DNA of 64,000 bases. Source: CAVVSQ01 sp963848825. GTDB lineage: Bacteria > Planctomycetota > Planctomycetia > Gemmatales > Gemmataceae. The stretch is from assembly GCA_963848825.1 (NCBI GenBank), contig CAWKFA010000016.1:62001-126000 (forward strand). The letters are read 5' to 3'. The position numbers were made by a program, and so were the translations under genes. This document shows positions 27,910 to 36,267 of the stretch, piece after piece. Each line of letters starts with the position of its first letter. Position 1 is the first letter of the stretch. A model generated the notes under the pieces. That model saw nothing but the letters and a program-made list of their open reading frames with translations. It searched no databases and was not told the origin of the DNA.

Positions 27910-28386
27910 TTAGGTTCGAACTTTCAACGATCTGAAGAAGCCTGAACACTCATAAATGCGGTAGGAATTCTTGGCAAGCATAGCGCTACTGATAAACACA
28001 AAAAGAGTGACTCCAATCACCGACACCCACGCTCCTGCTCGGACGAAATAACCGATAGCCACCAAAAGGGGAGCCAACACCAAAACCGCAACAATTATTT
28101 CATCAATCTCGGGGCGATGAAGAAGAAAAGGCTCGAAAAACACAACACCAACGGAATAGCACAGTGAGACGGTGCCGACCCAGTTGCGATACTTGGCTCC
28201 GTCCACGGTCTTCATCACCAGTGATAAACCGACACCGGCCAACATGAACAAGACGGCGACCTCGGCAAAATTGCCGGTTATTGACGCCGGTTGACGGGCG
28301 TAAAACTCGCTGACACCCCAGACGAAGCCGAGGATTACCGGCCCCAAAGGCAACACTGTGGCCACAAGGAAGGAGCCGTGACGCAT
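27910..28386 (-). CDS. Multi-pass membrane protein inserted in the array
   Basis: 158 residues, four or five membrane segments (FLVATVLPLGPVILGFVWGV, VAVLFMLAGVGLSLVM, WVGTVSLCYSVGVVFF, IIVAVLVLAPLLVAIGYFVR, WVSVIGVTLFVFISSAMLA). No family recognised. It separates the fragment A5 from copy A4. Its C-terminal 45 residues (VRAGAWVSVIGVTLF... GFF.SL) recur as a fragment on the other strand at 39665-39812, so this gene type is found twice within 12 kb. Confidence 0.65.
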   Translation of the reverse strand: MRHGSFLVATVLPLGPVILGFVWGVSEFYARQPASITGNFAEVAVLFMLAGVGLSLVMKTVDGAKYRNWVGTVSLCYSVGVVFFEPFLLHRPEIDEIIVAVLVLAPLLVAIGYFVRAGAWVSVIGVTLFVFISSAMLAKNSYRIYECSGFFRSLKVRT

Positions 28387-28454
28387 AAAATGTCCGTCCT
28401 GATCGTTACCCTCGCCTTATCATACCACTCGTGCCTGTTTTTGGGCTTCATGTA

Positions 28455-29141
28455 TCACTCCTTGGCAAGCAGAAAGTCGATTGCCCAGCACCCCTTTACA
28501 TGCACGCATGTCCCTCGACAATGCTCCAAGATTTTGGCATTGTCACACCCAGATTTTTCGAGTTCATCGGCCAGGACGGGCATCTGGTCGAAGGAGCGGC
28601 TGGTGTAGATGGATTGTGCCAGGGCAGCCACGGTGGGAGTGAGCCAGGAGGGATCGAGCGTGACGGGGCGAAAAGGATTGGTCCAAACTTCCCGTATCAG
28701 AGAACATGCACCCCGCAGTCCTTCATCTCGGACCTTGATAAATTCCTCAAAAGCGCTTCGATTTGCTGGGTAATTCCCAACAAAAGAAACCGTTGCCAGA
28801 GCGTATACTCCATTCAAATAACCGGAATATGCTGCGCCGTATGCACTTTTGAAAGACGTAGATACCGCAAGCGCCCTCGCACTGTCCTCTGACCTCGTGG
28901 CAACTTTTACACGCATGGCACGTTTCCGGGCAACTCTCAACTCGTTCTTCGTGGCCAGGTTGTCTGCAAAGCGTTCTGCAACCTCGGTGGCCCGCTTGCA
29001 CTCCTCATCGGAGACAAGGTGCCAGACACGGCGGCAACATGCAACGGCAAATAGCCTAAATTTCCGGTCGCTGGTCTTTTCTCGAAGAAACTCCAACATA
29101 CGCATCGGCTCAGTGCATTTCAGCCATTCCTCTTCGGTCAT
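28455..29141 (-). CDS. Array paralog A4
   Basis: 228 residues, intact. MTEEEWLKCTEPMRMLEFLR, FAVACCRRVWHLVSDEECKR, AERFADNLA, then a middle containing RKRAMRVKVATRSEDSARAL and a Tyr-rich stretch. C-terminal block variant: REVWTNPFRPVTLDPSWLTP, GCDNAKILEHCRGTCVHVKG, CWAIDFLLAKE. Start 4 nt after the TGA of copy A3. Confidence 0.87.
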   Translation of the reverse strand: MTEEEWLKCTEPMRMLEFLREKTSDRKFRLFAVACCRRVWHLVSDEECKRATEVAERFADNLATKNELRVARKRAMRVKVATRSEDSARALAVSTSFKSAYGAAYSGYLNGVYALATVSFVGNYPANRSAFEEFIKVRDEGLRGACSLIREVWTNPFRPVTLDPSWLTPTVAALAQSIYTSRSFDQMPVLADELEKSGCDNAKILEHCRGTCVHVKGCWAIDFLLAKE

Positions 29142-29145
29142 GGCA

Positions 29146-29841
29146 TCACCCCCTCCCCAACACCAAATCCAACGCCCAGCATCCCCTTACGTGCGGCCCT
29201 GGCCCTCGGCAGTGGTTCAAGATTTCAGGGTCGGCACATCCTGATTTTACGAGTTCGTCGGCGAAGGTGGCCATTTGGTCGAAGGAGCGGTCGTCGTAGA
29301 TGAATTGAGCCATGGCCACCACGGTGGGCGTGAGGCAGGAAGAAGCGAAGGCGACGGGGCGGAAGGGGTTGCCGAAGACGCAGCGAAGGGATTGTGCCAG
29401 AGCGGCATCCTGCCTTTTCTTTGCCGCCGACCAGTCTTCGTGGAAAGAGCGATGAGTTTCCAATGAGCCGTAGGCTTGCATGGTGCCGATGTGGCTGGTA
29501 CGCCAAGAAGCATGTATTGCGGCATCCCATGCACTACGTGCCAAAGCATCGCAGACAGCCGCTTTGGCGGGGCCACGACGAGAAACCGTGGACGGGTCAG
29601 AAACCCAACCGACGTGAAATGCGACCTCTCGTACTCGCCGACGTTCCTCGGCACTCGCCCTACCTTCTGCCACTTTCTCCGCAACATCGAGTGCCTCGCA
29701 TGCTTCTGGGACAAGCAGTTGTCGATATTTGTGACAGCAACCCACGGCAAACAACCGCAACTTTCGCTCGCTGGTCTTCCCTCGGAGGAATTCCAGCATC
29801 GGCTTAGGATCAACGCATTCAATCCACTCGCTCTCGTTCAC
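29146..29841 (-). CDS. Array paralog A3
   Basis: 231 residues, GTG start 4 nt after the stop of copy A2. MNESEWIECVDPKPMLEFLR, FAVGCCHKYRQLL, then a long polar middle with many Arg and Ala. C-terminal block: LRCVFGNPFRPVAFASSCLT (PSW replaced by SSC), DQMATFADELVKSGCADPE, HCRGPGPHVRGCWALDLVLG. Ends GRG. Intact. Confidence 0.87.
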   Translation of the reverse strand: MNESEWIECVDPKPMLEFLRGKTSERKLRLFAVGCCHKYRQLLVPEACEALDVAEKVAEGRASAEERRRVREVAFHVGWVSDPSTVSRRGPAKAAVCDALARSAWDAAIHASWRTSHIGTMQAYGSLETHRSFHEDWSAAKKRQDAALAQSLRCVFGNPFRPVAFASSCLTPTVVAMAQFIYDDRSFDQMATFADELVKSGCADPEILNHCRGPGPHVRGCWALDLVLGRG

Positions 29842-29845
29842 GGCT

Positions 29846-30492
29846 TCACCCCTTCCCCAGCACCAAATCCACCACCCAGCAACCCCTCACATGCGGCCCA
29901 GGCCCTCGGCAATGGTCCAGGATTTCCTGGTTGGCACGCCCCGATTTTACCAAGGAATCGGCAAGGGTGGGAAGTTGGTCGAAGGTGCGGTCGTCGTAGA
30001 TTTTCTGAGCCAGGGCTGTCACGGTGGGGGTGATCCAGGCAGGATTTATCGTGATGGGGTGGAAAGGGTTGCCAAAGATGTGGTGCAGTAGCTCTGCTTG
30101 ACGCTCCCGGTCTTTGATTCTTTCCAGATAAGCCTTTTCACGCCCCGTATTATCCCTGCCTTTTTTCCTCGGCAACGCCCCGCTTGCAAACAAGGCTGCT
30201 CTTGCTGCCAAGAAATCTGCACTAACGGGCCTGCGAAGTATTCACTCTGCCATAAGGTCATGTTTCTTCCTAGCCCGTTCCCTTTCCGTCTTAACTCCGA
30301 CTTGCTGATAAGTCTATCTGAAAAAGACTCTGCTTGTTCAACTGCTCTCTTTATGTCGTCAGACAGCAAGTGACATATCCTTCGGCAGCATCCCACGACG
30401 AATAATCGCAACTTTCGGTCGCTTGCCTTGCCTTGCAGAAACTCCAGCATCGGCGTCGAATCGGCACATTTTAGCCACTCTTCCTCGGTCAT
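29846..30492 (-). CDS. Array paralog A2b (frameshifted)
   Basis: MTEEEWLKCADSTPMLEFLQ and FVVGCCRRICHLLSDD open the first frame; a shift near 30205 leads to AELLHHIFGNPFHPITINPA, DQLPTLADSLVKSGRANQE and HCRGPGPHVRGCWVVDLVLG. The Cys of GC.N.EIL is Arg here. Start 3 nt after the TGA of the copy upstream. About 215 residues when joined. The suffix 'b' only marks its order in block A (second of the copies below the promoter-proximal pair). Confidence 0.75.
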
Positions 30493-30495
30493 GAT

Positions 30496-31134
30496 TCACT
30501 CCCTCCCCAAAACCAAATCCACCACCCAGCACCCCTTTACATGCACCCCCACCCCTCGGCAATGGCCCAGGATTTCGGGGTCGGCACACCCGGCTTTTTC
30601 CAGTTCGTCGGCTAGGAGGGGAAGTTGGTCGAAGGTGCGGTCCTCGTAGATTTTCTGGGCCAGGGCCTTCACGGTGGAAGTGATCCAGTCAGGATTTATG
30701 GTGATGGGCTGGAAGGGGTTGCCGAAGATGTCACGGAGCAGGACACATTGTTCTCGCCATTCCAACTCCCATTTGGATGGATCATATTCCTGACCGGGAG
30801 GGCACGCTGCGGCTTGGCCCGCCGCATCCACGACCATGATAGCCCCCGTTCGTGCCGATGCTGATGCGGTCCATTTCGCAGCCATTCCTCCCAAATTGCG
30901 AACCTCCGCCGCTATTGATTGAGCTTTTTCCCGTTCTTCCTCAGCGGATCGTCCATCGGCAAATCGCTCTGCGATCTCTACCGCTTCTCTGCTTTGTACG
31001 CCGGTCAAAAAATGCCAAACTCTCCGACAGCACGCAGCAGCAAACAATCGGTATCTTCGATCACATGCCGTGGCCCGAACAAATTCCAACATTGCTTTCG
31101 GGTATTTGCATTCCAGCCACTCCTGCTCGGTCAT
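30496..31134 (-). CDS. Array paralog A2
   Basis: 212 residues, intact. MTEQEWLECKYPKAMLEFVR, FAAACCRRVWHFLTGVQSRE, AERFADGRSAEEEREKAQ; middle rich in Ala, Gly and Thr. C-terminal block QCVLLRDIFGNPFQPITINP, DQLPLLADELEKAGCADPE, HCRGVGVHVKGCWVVDLVLG. Start ATG 31134 lies 3 nt after the TGA of copy A1, with GGGAAGGAG immediately before that stop. Confidence 0.88.
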   Translation of the reverse strand: MTEQEWLECKYPKAMLEFVRATACDRRYRLFAAACCRRVWHFLTGVQSREAVEIAERFADGRSAEEEREKAQSIAAEVRNLGGMAAKWTASASARTGAIMVVDAAGQAAACPPGQEYDPSKWELEWREQCVLLRDIFGNPFQPITINPDWITSTVKALAQKIYEDRTFDQLPLLADELEKAGCADPEILGHCRGVGVHVKGCWVVDLVLGRE

Positions 31135-31137
31135 GGA

Positions 31138-31788
31138 TCACTCCTTCCCCAACACCGCATCCACTGCCCAACAACCCCTCACATGCCGCCCTGGCCCCCG
31201 GCAGTGGCTCAAGATTTCCTGGTTGGAACATCCAGATTTTACGAGTTCGTCGGCCAGTTGGGGAAGGCGTTCGAAGGCACGGTCGTCGTAAACTGTCTGG
31301 GCGAGGGCAGTCACGGTTGGCGTGAGCCAGGCTGGGTCGAGGGTGATGGGCTGGAAGGGGTTTCCGAAAACATCACGGAGAAGATCGCAAAGGACAATCT
31401 TCCCTTCTTCAAGAGCCGCCCTCGCTTCCTGCCCCTCCTCTTTGCCCCAATAAAGTGTTTGCCTATAAGCCGATTCGTCCAAACAACCTAAAACACAAGT
31501 GTAGGCGGTTTCCACTGTCCACTGCGCTGCTTCTGAAAACTCAGAAAGCGGTTTTTTATCTACAACCTCTTCCACCGTTTCGACCGATTTTTGCCTCTTG
31601 TCCCAAGAAATAAACTCCCAATAAGCCCTGCAGTATGCACAATAAACCAATAAATCCTTTCGATTGGGGCGATGCCAGTTTTGCCTTAACCAATCGTAAA
31701 GACGCACAATTAGGGGGGTGGACCTTCGGTAAAGGTAATCAAACATCGGCATCGGATCGGTACATTCCAGCCATTCTGTCTCGGTCAC
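31138..31788 (-). CDS. Array paralog A1, first gene of block A
   Basis: 216 residues from GTG 31788, chosen because AGGGGA lies 7 nt upstream and the codons read TETEWLECTDPMPMFDY. The most divergent N-terminal half: LVYCAYCRAYWEFIS replaces the FACCRR block, and the middle is acidic and aromatic. The C-terminal half is standard (LLRDVFGNPFQPITLDPAWL, ERLPQLADELVKSGCSNQE, HCRGPGRHVRGCWAVDAVLG). It has its own promoter-like sequence, shared with block B. Confidence 0.86.
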   Translation of the reverse strand: MTETEWLECTDPMPMFDYLYRRSTPLIVRLYDWLRQNWHRPNRKDLLVYCAYCRAYWEFISWDKRQKSVETVEEVVDKKPLSEFSEAAQWTVETAYTCVLGCLDESAYRQTLYWGKEEGQEARAALEEGKIVLCDLLRDVFGNPFQPITLDPAWLTPTVTALAQTVYDDRAFERLPQLADELVKSGCSNQEILSHCRGPGRHVRGCWAVDAVLGKE

Positions 31789-31820
31789 GGCAAAATCCCC
31801 TGGCAAGTTCTTTCTGGTCC

Positions 31821-31849
31821 AGTTTACCCGGACGATTTCCTCCTGTCTG
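31821..31849 (-). promoter_or_regulatory. Promoter-like element upstream of array block A
   Basis: On the minus strand CAGACA (31844-31849) is followed after 17 nt by TAAACT (31821-31826) and then GGACCAGAA. The same arrangement (GAGACA, 17 nt, TAAACT, GGACGAAAA) lies before block B at 36942-36970. Spacing fits a sigma-70 type promoter; the conservation of sequence around the two hexamers, also TTGC just upstream, suggests a shared leader. Confidence 0.6.
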
Positions 31850-31916
31850 GCAAAAAACGGCAGCCCAGGGTAAAAAGAGACCATGAATAAAGAGGCCCGG
31901 CAATCGAGGCAGGTTC

Positions 31917-32258
31917 ATGGCCGACGTTTCCCTTACGCTCCCGGTCCTAAAAACTCGGCAAGTCGGGTGCTTCGGGCATTTTACCAGACCATCGTCATCG
32001 AACTGGCCGAGGAGCAACATGGGAAAGGGCCGGTCCATTTTGCTGGCCGGGCCGGTGACGTGGCGATCGAGGTTTATCCCCTCCCTGACGATGGTTCCCA
32101 GGTTGATTCCTCCACCCGAATGGGCTTCGCCGGGAAGGATTTGGCACAGGTTCTCCAGGGCATCCAAGGAATCGGCACCAAGATTGTCACGCCGCCGAGG
32201 AAGACTTCTTGGGGATTGCAGGCAGGCGGTCGTGCGTGGGATAGCATTGCTCAACTAA
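31917..32258 (+). CDS. VOC (glyoxalase-like) family protein (frameshifted)
   Basis: Vicinal-oxygen-chelate fold. ATG 31917 opens MADVSLTLPVLKTRQV; after a shift near 31965 the neighbouring frame gives VLRAFYQTIVIELAEEQHGK, GPVHFAGRAGDVAIEVYPLP, MGFAGKDLAQVLQ and VTPPRKTSWGLQA, and a second shift near 32225 returns to VVR and a stop at 32258. The EEQHGKGP and EVYPLP motifs are typical of VOC proteins in planctomycetes as I recall them. Metal-dependent enzyme or binding protein; substrate unknown. It is divergent from block A of the array. Confidence 0.6.
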   Translation: MADVSLTLPVLKTRQVGCFGHFTRPSSSNWPRSNMGKGRSILLAGPVTWRSRFIPSLTMVPRLIPPPEWASPGRIWHRFSRASKESAPRLSRRRGRLLGDCRQAVVRGIALLN

Positions 32259-32272
32259 GTCTTGGACAAAAC

Positions 32273-32659
32273 ATGAACGCAATTGAACAGCTCGGCAGAT
32301 TGTTTGAAGATTTCCAAGCGAGTGTCGCTCAGGCGAGACAACTTGAGTTGCCCAACACTAACGATAACATGGGGATAAAGACGGCAATAATAGGATTCTC
32401 ATTCAGCTCTCCCAGGCATACTTGGGGTTTGCACCATTCTAACTTCGTAAAGGAGCGGCTTGAAGGAGGTTACTCGGCCGACAGTCTCAAGGAATTTGGT
32501 GCTGAGGCGACCTCAATCCGATTGTTCGTTGGATTGTGTCTAGGCTATTTGCTTGGCTTGTATCAAGCTGAAAAGCTAACGGATGTGGAGTTCACTGTGG
32601 CTGAAGCCCAAATTCCGGGCCTTGTATTTTTGAAAAGCGGGCATTTCTTGAAGTTGTAA
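32273..32659 (+). CDS. Hypothetical protein, 128 residues
   Basis: ATG 32273 begins MNAIEQLGRLFEDFQASVAQ, 14 bp after the VOC stop. Helical N-terminus, then GIKTAIIGFSFSSPRHTWGL and a hydrophobic stretch (SIRLFVGLCLGYLLGLYQAE) near the C-terminus. The same frame continues upstream into the VOC gene, but that join is better explained by an indel. No family recognised; start plausible but without a strong ribosome binding site. Confidence 0.45.
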   Translation: MNAIEQLGRLFEDFQASVAQARQLELPNTNDNMGIKTAIIGFSFSSPRHTWGLHHSNFVKERLEGGYSADSLKEFGAEATSIRLFVGLCLGYLLGLYQAEKLTDVEFTVAEAQIPGLVFLKSGHFLKL

Positions 32660-32746
32660 TCTGTCCTTTACTTGGACTTTCAAAAAATGCGTTTGGGTTT
32701 AAAGTGAGCGGTCCCTGGCACCTTCGACCCCCTCCGAACGCTCTAG

Positions 32747-33213
32747 AGCCGACGACCTTGCTTCCGTGTCCGCTGGATTGGATTCACCAGGCCCACAAAC
32801 GGCTGGTTGCGGAACACGTCGAGCAGCACCACGAATTATTCCGGCACCGAGAACAAGGCCCTTCCCTGGACGGATATGTTGCTGGAGATCAAGGAAAAGG
32901 TCGAAGCGGTCAGGGGGCAGTACAATTATTGCCTGCTCAACCGTTATCGGTCAGGAGCGGATAGTATTAGGATGCACGCCGATGATGAACCGGGGGTTGG
33001 CAACGTGATCGGTTCCCTCTCCTTGGGAGCGACCCGGACGTTCGGATCAAGCGCAACAAATCGAAAGAGGCGAGGACGTTCCCGGTGGGCCATGGAACCC
33101 TGATAATCATGGCTGGAACCATGCAGCAATTCTGGGAGCACGGCATTCGGAAAACCACGAAGCATGTCGGCGAGAGGATAAACCTGACGTTTAGGTGGAT
33201 GGAGAAGGAATAA
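32747..33213 (+). pseudogene. AlkB-like 2-oxoglutarate/Fe(II) dioxygenase, 5'-truncated remnant
   Basis: Clear AlkB core: NYSGTENKALPWTDMLLEIK, YNYCLLNRYRSGADSI, the metal motif HxD in MHADDEPGVG, SLSLGATRTF, and after a shift at about 33042 (one C missing) FPVGHGTLIIMAGTMQQFW, the second metal His in EHGIRKT and the 2-oxoglutarate Arg pair in GERINLTFRWM. AlkB repairs alkylated bases by oxidative dealkylation. The frame is closed by TAG at 32744-32746 and there is no start codon before the conserved part, so the first 60-90 residues are missing. Converges with the EEP nuclease gene, 7 bp apart. Confidence 0.75.
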
Positions 33214-33220
33214 CCGCCAT

Positions 33221-33954
33221 TCAGGAAAAGCACGCCATGACCGGGTTGTGATCGCTGAGGCATTCCATTCGTCCCCGGCCAGCACCACACAAGACTGAAG
33301 CCGATCCTTCCAGGTCTTCGGCACGAATATGCCGTCGCAATGGTAAGGGATGGTTCGATCATCCGGTCCACCGGAGCGTTTGGTGCAAGGGCTGGTTCGG
33401 GTTGGCCTCTTGCCAGCAATTGAGCAACCCGAACTCCTCGGCAAGTCTCGCCTGGATCGCCAAGTCCTGTTTGCTGACGGGCCGCTCTGAGCCGGCACCA
33501 GTTACTCACCGTGAGGTTGAAGTCACCGCCAATGATGATCTCCCGGCGACCGGCAATTCGGCTGATCTCGTCGAGCAGCTTGTTCACCTGTTTCCAGTAG
33601 GCTTCCGCCCTCGAAGGTGCATGAACGCTGAAGGCCAGGATCGAATCGGCGAAACCCGGCCTGCCAGGAAGCTCCCTTGATTTCCGCTCCGACAACCCAG
33701 CCGGAAAACCCTGATACGGCGACGGGCGTCATCGAGCCACTTCTTGAGAAGACGGCGCTGCCCCAGCCGTTCTGCTCGACCATCTCCCAGACCGACTGGC
33801 TTCGGGCATCCGGATAGAGGAGAGGAGGAAGATGCTCGTCGTGGGCGTAGGATTCTTGGACCAGCAACAGGTCAACCGAGTGGTCCTCGATCATCTTCAC
33901 CCAATGGACCCGCTGCGATCCGCCTTTCAGGATGTTGTAGGTGGCGATTTTCAT
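33221..33954 (-). CDS. Endonuclease/exonuclease/phosphatase (EEP) family protein (frameshifted)
   Basis: EEP fold as in exonuclease III and DNase I. ATG 33954: MKIATYNILKGGSQRVHWVK with the metal Asn, then DLLLVQES with the metal Glu. The frame changes near 33655 to ILAFSVHAPSRAEAYWKQV and IIIGGDFNLTVSNW (catalytic Asp-Asn), and again near 33470 to IPYHCDGIFVPKTWKDRLQS and SDHNPVMACF (catalytic Asp-His) with the stop at 33221. About 245 residues when joined, all catalytic residues kept. It starts 24 bp after the gene at 33979 and could be read with array block B. Confidence 0.75.
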
Positions 33955-33978
33955 CCGTTTCCCTCGATCACGAACAAA

Positions 33979-34417
33979 TCACGGTTCCTCCCAACCCGGA
34001 CCACTCTTACCACCCCTCGGAGGAATAACGTCTCTCATGTGAGGGTTAAAATGACCTGGCGGTTCGCCTTTCTTGACGCAATCAATCATTGACATGAGAT
34101 CGGAGAACTGACCAATCCAACTCGGCCAGAAATCTGGTGATGCCCATCCGACCGACCCATTTTCCTTCTGCTTGATGTAGCCATCCTCGATGGCTCTGAG
34201 AAAAAGTTCCTGGTTTTTGGGAGTGAGTTCTCGAACATCGACACTACCCAGGCCCGACCCTTGGACAATACATCTTCGGTCCAGCAACCAATTAGCAAAT
34301 AACCCGGCTTCCTGGGTGTCGGGGGAGCGCTTCCACAATTGCCTCAACGGTGCGGTCGTAACCCCAATTGGATGCAGCATAGGCCCGGCCATCGCTTAGG
34401 ATTATGAAACCGGCCAC
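33979..34417 (-). CDS. Hypothetical protein coupled to the end of array block B (frameshifted)
   Basis: GTG 34417 lies 3 nt after the TAA of array copy B4, with GGGAAGGGG just before that stop, the same arrangement as between array copies. The N-terminus reads VAGFIILSDGRAYAASNWGY, DRTVEAIVEALP; after a shift near 34325 it continues TQEAGLFANWLLDRRCIVQG, SGLGSVDVRELTPKNQELFL and ends PRGGKSGPGWEEP. About 145 residues. I recall similar proteins beside this array family in Gemmata relatives; no function is known. Confidence 0.6.
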
Positions 34418-34420
34418 ATA

Positions 34421-35023
34421 TTACCCCTTCCCCAAAACCACATCTACCACCCAACACCCCTTCACATGCGGCCCTGGCTCTCTCAAATGGCCCAGGATGT
34501 CTTGGTTGTCGCACCCAGCTTGCTCCAGGGCGTCGGCCAGACCAGCGAGGCGGGCAGGGTCGAGGTAACCGCTTGGAAGTTCTCGTTGGTCGTAGGCGGC
34601 TTGAGATAAGGCTACAACGTTGTGCGTGAGCCAGGCGTCATTGATGGACACCGGACGAAAAGGATTGCCGAAGACATCCCGGACGTGAGGACACCAGGCT
34701 CTTGAAATCACCGGATTAAAGAGACGAGCATTTCGGCAGCATGACCGATAGATATGGTCGCTCAACACCCACAATGATACGCTTGCTACCATATAAGAAT
34801 GTGGGGCTTTCATACGAGCGTTTCCGAGTTCATCCACGCCAATTGAACCGTCTGCGACAGATTCTGCAAGTTCAATAAACCGATAGACATAGCGTAGAAG
34901 GTGCGGGATATTACGGCAGCAGGCACAGGCAAACAACCGCAACTTCCGGTCGCTGGACTTTCCTCGCAGGAACTCCAGCATCGAGCCAGGATCGGCACAT
35001 TTCAGCCATTCAGCCTCGGTCAT
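34421..35023 (-). CDS. Array paralog B4, last of block B
   Basis: 200 residues, intact. MTEAEWLKCADPGSMLEFLR, FACACCRNIPHLL, then a middle with CCRNARLF. C-terminal block VRDVFGNPFRPVSINDAWLT; the stretch before the GC motif is longer than in other copies (ELPSGYLDPARLAGLADALE), then GCDNQDILGHLREPGPHVKG and CWVVDVVLGKG. HCRG is HLRE here. Start 3 nt after the TGA of B3. Confidence 0.87.
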   Translation of the reverse strand: MTEAEWLKCADPGSMLEFLRGKSSDRKLRLFACACCRNIPHLLRYVYRFIELAESVADGSIGVDELGNARMKAPHSYMVASVSLWVLSDHIYRSCCRNARLFNPVISRAWCPHVRDVFGNPFRPVSINDAWLTHNVVALSQAAYDQRELPSGYLDPARLAGLADALEQAGCDNQDILGHLREPGPHVKGCWVVDVVLGKG

Positions 35024-35026
35024 GCC

Positions 35027-35644
35027 TCATCCCCTCCCCAAAACCAAATCTACCGACCAACACCCCCGAACATGCGGCCCCGGCCCTCTCAAATGATCCA
35101 AGATTTCAGGGACCGCACACCCCAATTTTAACAAGGAATCGGCCAGGATGGGAAATTGGTCGAAGGTACGGTCGTCGTAGATTTTCTGGGCGAGGGTTTT
35201 CAAGGTGGGGTTGAGCCAGGAGGGGTCGAGTGTGATGGGGTGGAAGGGGTTGCCGAAGGTGCAGTGGAGGAGGGAACACAATTGCCTTTCCATTGCATCG
35301 ACGGAATTTCGTCCCTGCCTGCATGAAAGATTGATAGTAGACCGACACGACTGCTTGGCTGCACTCCATGCTTGTGGTCGCAATAACACTTGAAAGAGCA
35401 GGCCAGTGCGAGCTTCCTCCAATGCTTGGTCAGTCACGTTTCCATCTGCGTAAAGTTCTGCGACCATGGCAGCGTGACGAGCCCCTTGCACCACGTCATC
35501 GTTCGAGTCATTTCGGTTATCGAAGCCTCTGCAATTGAAAGCGGCCACCGCAAAAAGCCGCAACTTCCGGTCGCTGGCCTTCCCCTTGAGGAAATCCAAC
35601 ATCGGCAGGGGATCGGTGCAGGAAAGCCATTCAGCTTCGGTCAT
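35027..35644 (-). CDS. Array paralog B3
   Basis: 205 residues, intact. MTEAEWLSCTDPLPMLDFLK, then FAVAAFNCRGFDNRNDSNDD in place of the Cys-pair block, so the N-terminal Cys pair is reduced to one Cys. ARHAAMVAELYADGNV follows. C-terminal block LLHCTFGNPFHPITLDPSWL, DQFPILADSLLKLGCAVPE, HLRGPGPHVRGCWSVDLVLG. Start 4 nt after the TGA of B2. Confidence 0.87.
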   Translation of the reverse strand: MTEAEWLSCTDPLPMLDFLKGKASDRKLRLFAVAAFNCRGFDNRNDSNDDVVQGARHAAMVAELYADGNVTDQALEEARTGLLFQVLLRPQAWSAAKQSCRSTINLSCRQGRNSVDAMERQLCSLLHCTFGNPFHPITLDPSWLNPTLKTLAQKIYDDRTFDQFPILADSLLKLGCAVPEILDHLRGPGPHVRGCWSVDLVLGRG

Positions 35645-35648
35645 GGCC

Positions 35649-36263
35649 TCACTCCTTCCCCAACACCAAATCCAACGCCCAACACCCTTTCACATGCGGC
35701 CATGGACCTCGACAATGGCTCAAGATTTCGCCATTCTCGCACCCAGCTTCGTGCAAGATGTGGGTTAATTCTGGCATCTGGTCAAAAGCCAGGTCGTCAT
35801 AAATTGCCTGGGCCAGTTCGATCACGGCAGGTGTCAGCCATGATGGGTCCATGGACAAAGGCCGAAACGGGTTGCCGAAGATTTCCCGGACCAAACTTGC
35901 CTGAGCAAAAAGCTCGGCAGCCTCGGTGCCAAGCACAGCATTATTGGCAACTCCGGCTTGGGCACTGCGAGCGGCGTTCCGTGCAGCAATGGCGGGGTTT
36001 GTGGCGGCGGCGTACCAAGCGGCTTGGTCTCCAGCCCTTTGACAGGCAAGCCGGGCGGCACGCAACTCCTCCGGGTCAGCACAGCCATCGGCGTACCTTT
36101 CGGCTACCTCAACCGCAGCCCGACCGAGGGCATCTATCCAGTCCCACATGCGCCGAGAACAAGCAACGGCAACCAGCCGCAACTTCCGGTCGCTGGCCTT
36201 CCCCTTAAGGAACGCCAGCATCGGCTGGGGATCGGTACAGTACAGCCATTCTTCTTCGGTCAT
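35649..36263 (-). CDS. Array paralog B2
   Basis: 204 residues from ATG 36263, which lies 4 nt after the TGA of B1; a longer frame to 36290 is ignored. MTEEEWLYCTDPQPMLAFLK, VAVACSRRMWDWIDALGRAA, AERYADGCADPEELRAARLA, an Ala-rich middle, then VREIFGNPFRPLSMDPSWLT, DQMPELTHILHEAGCENGE, HCRGPWPHVKGCWALDLVLG. Intact. Confidence 0.87.
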   Translation of the reverse strand: MTEEEWLYCTDPQPMLAFLKGKASDRKLRLVAVACSRRMWDWIDALGRAAVEVAERYADGCADPEELRAARLACQRAGDQAAWYAAATNPAIAARNAARSAQAGVANNAVLGTEAAELFAQASLVREIFGNPFRPLSMDPSWLTPAVIELAQAIYDDLAFDQMPELTHILHEAGCENGEILSHCRGPWPHVKGCWALDLVLGKE

Positions 36264-36267
36264 GGCA

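Noticed and set aside
31739..32254. Minus-strand frame opposite the VOC gene
   Set aside because: The plus strand has recognisable VOC motifs; the minus frame has none.
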